A stretch of 64,000 nucleotides of DNA from the NCBI GenBank assembly GCA_038323375.1, contig JBBQGV010000020.1, positions 1 to 64,000 on the forward strand. The letters are read 5' to 3'. This DNA is from JABWAJ01 sp038323375 (GTDB lineage Bacteria > Bacteroidota > Bacteroidia > Chitinophagales > Saprospiraceae). The notes beneath the pieces are model-generated. The model did not search any database. It worked only from the letters and a program-made list of their open reading frames with translations, and had not been told where the DNA came from. A program made the translations under genes and the position numbers. Below are positions 62,801 through 64,000 of this stretch, piece after piece. The first letter of the stretch is position 1; every line of letters begins with the position of its first letter.

Positions 62801-64000
62801 GCGCATTTATAGGTTTGGCATATAGACTCTGGGTGGAAAGGGATGGAATAGCCGAGGATCAAAACGCCTTCCTGCAATTCTTTTGACTTGGGATAGGCTT
62901 CGGCAAAATCCAATAAGCCCAGTGTTTTTGCTTCTTTCCAACCCGGACATACTATCCTGACCTCGGTGCCCATCATGGCCAGTGCGGTAAACATGTCCGA
63001 TGGAAACGGGGCACCGGTGGTGATGTGCTTCACCACCATCATGGTATTGCCGGCCAGGCTGGCGGCATTCCGCACGATATTGCCAGCGGTTCGCCCGGCC
63101 ATGTATTTCACTGCTTCGAGACCCGAATGATGGTGCCCGTCTTTTGCGCCGGAGCTGGCCAAGGCGGCGTTAAGCAGTTCAATAAACTCGCTGTACGTAA
63201 GCGCCGATCCGGCCTCTATATGCGCTTTGCCAATCCGTTGCAACCTTAATTCGGCCAATTGGGCGATGTCAATAAACACGTGGGGGTCTTCTTTGTATTT
63301 GTCGTACACCCCAATGGACGTATTGCCAACGACGAGTCGGGTATTGTCTCCTTGATGGCGAGACATTAGTTCAAGCGTTTCCCCGACGTCTCCCGGGCGA
63401 TACCACGCGTATCCACTGTGGTGGTATTGAACCGGCCGCGCAGGTTTTTTCAATCCTTCCGGAAATTGTACGGTAATCGTTGGCGCAACATTGACGGTTT
63501 CGGCGGGGTCTGTCAGGCACGTCATGCAGCCTTTTTCATCCACCTCCGGATTCCAGTCGCTGGCGAATTCTTTCTGAAACCCGTAAAGAATGGGCCTGTA
63601 TCCGGTGCAACGGCAAAGATTGCCGTCAAACATGGCCTGAATCTCTTGTTTGGTACCTATTTTGGTATCGGGTTGATTCCCTTTTTGCACGACCGCCGCC
63701 GTCATGTTCATGATCCAGCCCGGGGTGCAAAATCCGCATTGGGTTCCGTTGTTTTGGGCGAGGCATTGCTGCACCCGGCTCACGGCTGAAAGGACGCTGC
63801 CGGTGCCTTCCACGGTGGTCACCAGCATGCCGTCAAGCGAGGCTAGCGGGTGCATGCAGGAGTTCATGGAACGGGTAATGATTTGGCCGCTGCTGGGGTC
63901 AAACGAAGAAAGCATGACGGTGCAAACCCCGCAGCCTCCTTGTTTACAATTCATCTTTGTCCCTGTGAGCCCTACTTCGGCTGAGCGCAGGTAATCAATG
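59809..64000 (-). CDS. Fused xanthine-dehydrogenase-like molybdenum hydroxylase (5' part outside window)
   Basis: At least 1,396 residues; the frame is open through the right edge (LRSAEVGLTGTK precedes MNCKQGG). Domains in order: the remainder of the plant-type 2Fe-2S cluster (CKQGGCGVC), the second 2Fe-2S domain (CGFCTPGW ... CRCTGYRP), an FAD domain (about 170-420), and the molybdopterin domain (GGGYGGKCDQS, SNTAFRSMGLVQG, GGVDMGQGLNT, VGEPPLCLAA with the catalytic Glu). This single-chain order is that of eukaryotic xanthine dehydrogenase; most bacteria split it. The residue matching bovine Glu802 (GGKE) is Cys and the Phe1009 region differs, while Arg880 is kept, so the substrate may be an aldehyde or another heterocycle rather than xanthine. 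Confidence 0.9.
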   Translation of the reverse strand, partial: IDYLRSAEVGLTGTKMNCKQGGCGVCTVMLSSFDPSSGQIITRSMNSCMHPLASLDGMLVTTVEGTGSVLSAVSRVQQCLAQNNGTQCGFCTPGWIMNMTAAVVQKGNQPDTKIGTKQEIQAMFDGNLCRCTGYRPILYGFQKEFASDWNPEVDEKGCMTCLTDPAETVNVAPTITVQFPEGLKKPARPVQYHHSGYAWYRPGDVGETLELMSRHQGDNTRLVVGNTSIGVYDKYKEDPHVFIDIAQLAELRLQRIGKAHIEAGSALTYSEFIELLNAALASSGAKDGHHHSGLEAVKYMAGRTAGNIVRNAASLAGNTMMVVKHITTGAPFPSDMFTALAMMGTEVRIVCPGWKEAKTLGLLDFAEAYPKSKELQEGVLILGYSIPFHPESICQTYKCALREVNSHSIVNAGMRVRLDPAGKIADATLILGGIGPLAFHATLAEQALRGKALNDETLQTALAALTQDVKTIQKNSAARMSALPWEGFTDAYRQHLAQSFLYKFFVQLMEAQQPASVPAPVWSAGRRTERPASKGTQRYKTYPDEYPVNQPYIKLETFLQTTGEAIYPQDIPLPRRGLEAAFATSPYPAAAVHFIVPGKRGKATTEAVLAVLKAQFPGVVDIVTAADIPGAKAIGQGSDQPLFCIGMDQPDEGTVNAHGQALCLVLAKTYIEAQDAAQFLLTQCIHYAPKDPIISFEQAIDQDSIFPDKGAYPVHIWKITREKTDSTWANTALNDLPAALTLDQTPCIVVKGAQETGSQLHFYMESQAALALPGEDAQLILYPSTQSPDSIQSSAVDVLKSTAVKPGEATPRLNKVDVRVKRLGGGYGGKCDQSMFASAPAAVAAWKHQRPVRLANARAVDTAVYGHRHPLLSKYAVAIASDGPNKGKILGWRADFHLDGGYTYDASFVVSDCVQLRCDSAYFVPNWQTSSDVCKTNKASNTAFRSMGLVQGLIAQEEALEAAAHAIGMLPEDVRAKNLYQTGQTTPFGQVVKDCYLQRVWEATRKKSGFDKRLAQVNDFNAKNRWRKRGISLIPVKYASGYNATFLEQAGALVEVYDQDASVLVRQGGVDMGQGLNTIVAQIAAKSLGVSLSLVRIAEMDTAVIPNPVSTGASTGSAFNSKAVEEACKKLKKRLQKWLHAKGPDFCKNYQLFGQPVPLPYNTDYRKIQWDATSWPAVVHEANQERINLSEQVRVAIKGGKKTDAPDTFTFKPGTIPETVNQFVGFTFSAACTEVEIDVLTGETTVLRADLVYDMGKSINPAIDIGQVEGAFVQGLGFVLYEDMVYQPDGPYKGALNSLNTWEYKPPAVTSIPLEMHVDLFPYPRKIKDPNLLFSSKEVGEPPLCLAATVLFAVKHAILAARQDRGHSEWFPLYAPATVQRIREACLVEIGDLRVE

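Overview
The window looks like chromosomal DNA of a member of the Bacteroidota, most likely a Saprospiraceae-type (Lewinella/Haliscomenobacter-like) bacterium. The evidence is as follows. Promoters fit the Bacteroidota form TTG/TTTG-N19-21-TANNTTTG (clearest before the tRNA at 54853 and before the genes at 22923 and 25778). Shine-Dalgarno sites are mostly absent. There are type IX secretion (T9SS) cargo proteins with a C-terminal sorting domain, an Oar/TonB-type receptor, an OstA/LptA-like exported protein and an EAD11-SIR2/STAND gene pair. This is inference from gene content; no rRNA is present to prove it.

Layout. 0-8.5 kb: WD40 protein, a broken SWIM-SNF2 helicase gene, small membrane and lipoprotein genes, a 562-residue unknown, and coaD. 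8.5-16.4 kb: a P-loop/DRTGG ATPase, a DUF2064 protein, then an apparent operon of TonB-dependent receptor, APH-type (methylthioribose-kinase-like) kinase and exported nucleoside hydrolase, which reads as nucleoside capture and salvage. 16.7-24.2 kb: a decayed T9SS cargo gene, a helical-repeat protein, a 773-residue repeat-rich T9SS cargo, a Uma2 nuclease-like protein and an outer-membrane barrel. 24.4-31 kb: an ACMSD-like decarboxylase, an orphan 45-residue membrane peptide, then the most interesting unit: SIR2-like-EAD11, nSTAND ATPase with a membrane segment, and an exported leucine-rich-repeat protein. 31-38 kb: DUF1684, LemA and two TPM-domain proteins, a metalloprotease-like lipoprotein, the OstA-like protein and a lipoprotein. 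38.4-45.6 kb: a minus-strand run of ppk1, DUF72, acyl-ACP thioesterase and ilvE, then a plus-strand unknown with a DUF5691 protein, and an SRPBCC protein. 46-55 kb: an exported unknown, an AhpD-like protein, a PcrA/UvrD helicase, GH3 ligase overlapping a LysE exporter, RecX, MscS and tRNA-Met. 55.6-59.8 kb: a Y-family polymerase plus a DnaE-like gene whose catalytic core is deleted, bracketed by direct repeats. 59.8-64 kb: a fused, eukaryote-like molybdenum hydroxylase that runs off the right edge.

Intergenic space is unusually rich in structured repeats. A palindromic element of about 130 bp occurs seven times, usually against stop codons or between convergent genes. A second hairpin sits inside or beside two of those copies. 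A third hairpin family (core GTGTCGGACAC) occurs three times and includes a perfect 62-bp palindrome spanning the SIR2-like stop codon. A fourth (GGTGTCACC type) occurs at both ends of the SNF2 gene together with duplicated gene-end sequence. Several genes carry inactivating lesions (SNF2, the T9SS cargo at 16.7 kb, dnaE, a GNAT fragment), so repeat activity and gene decay appear to go together here.

All function calls come from reading sequence and motifs by eye. No search or alignment was run.
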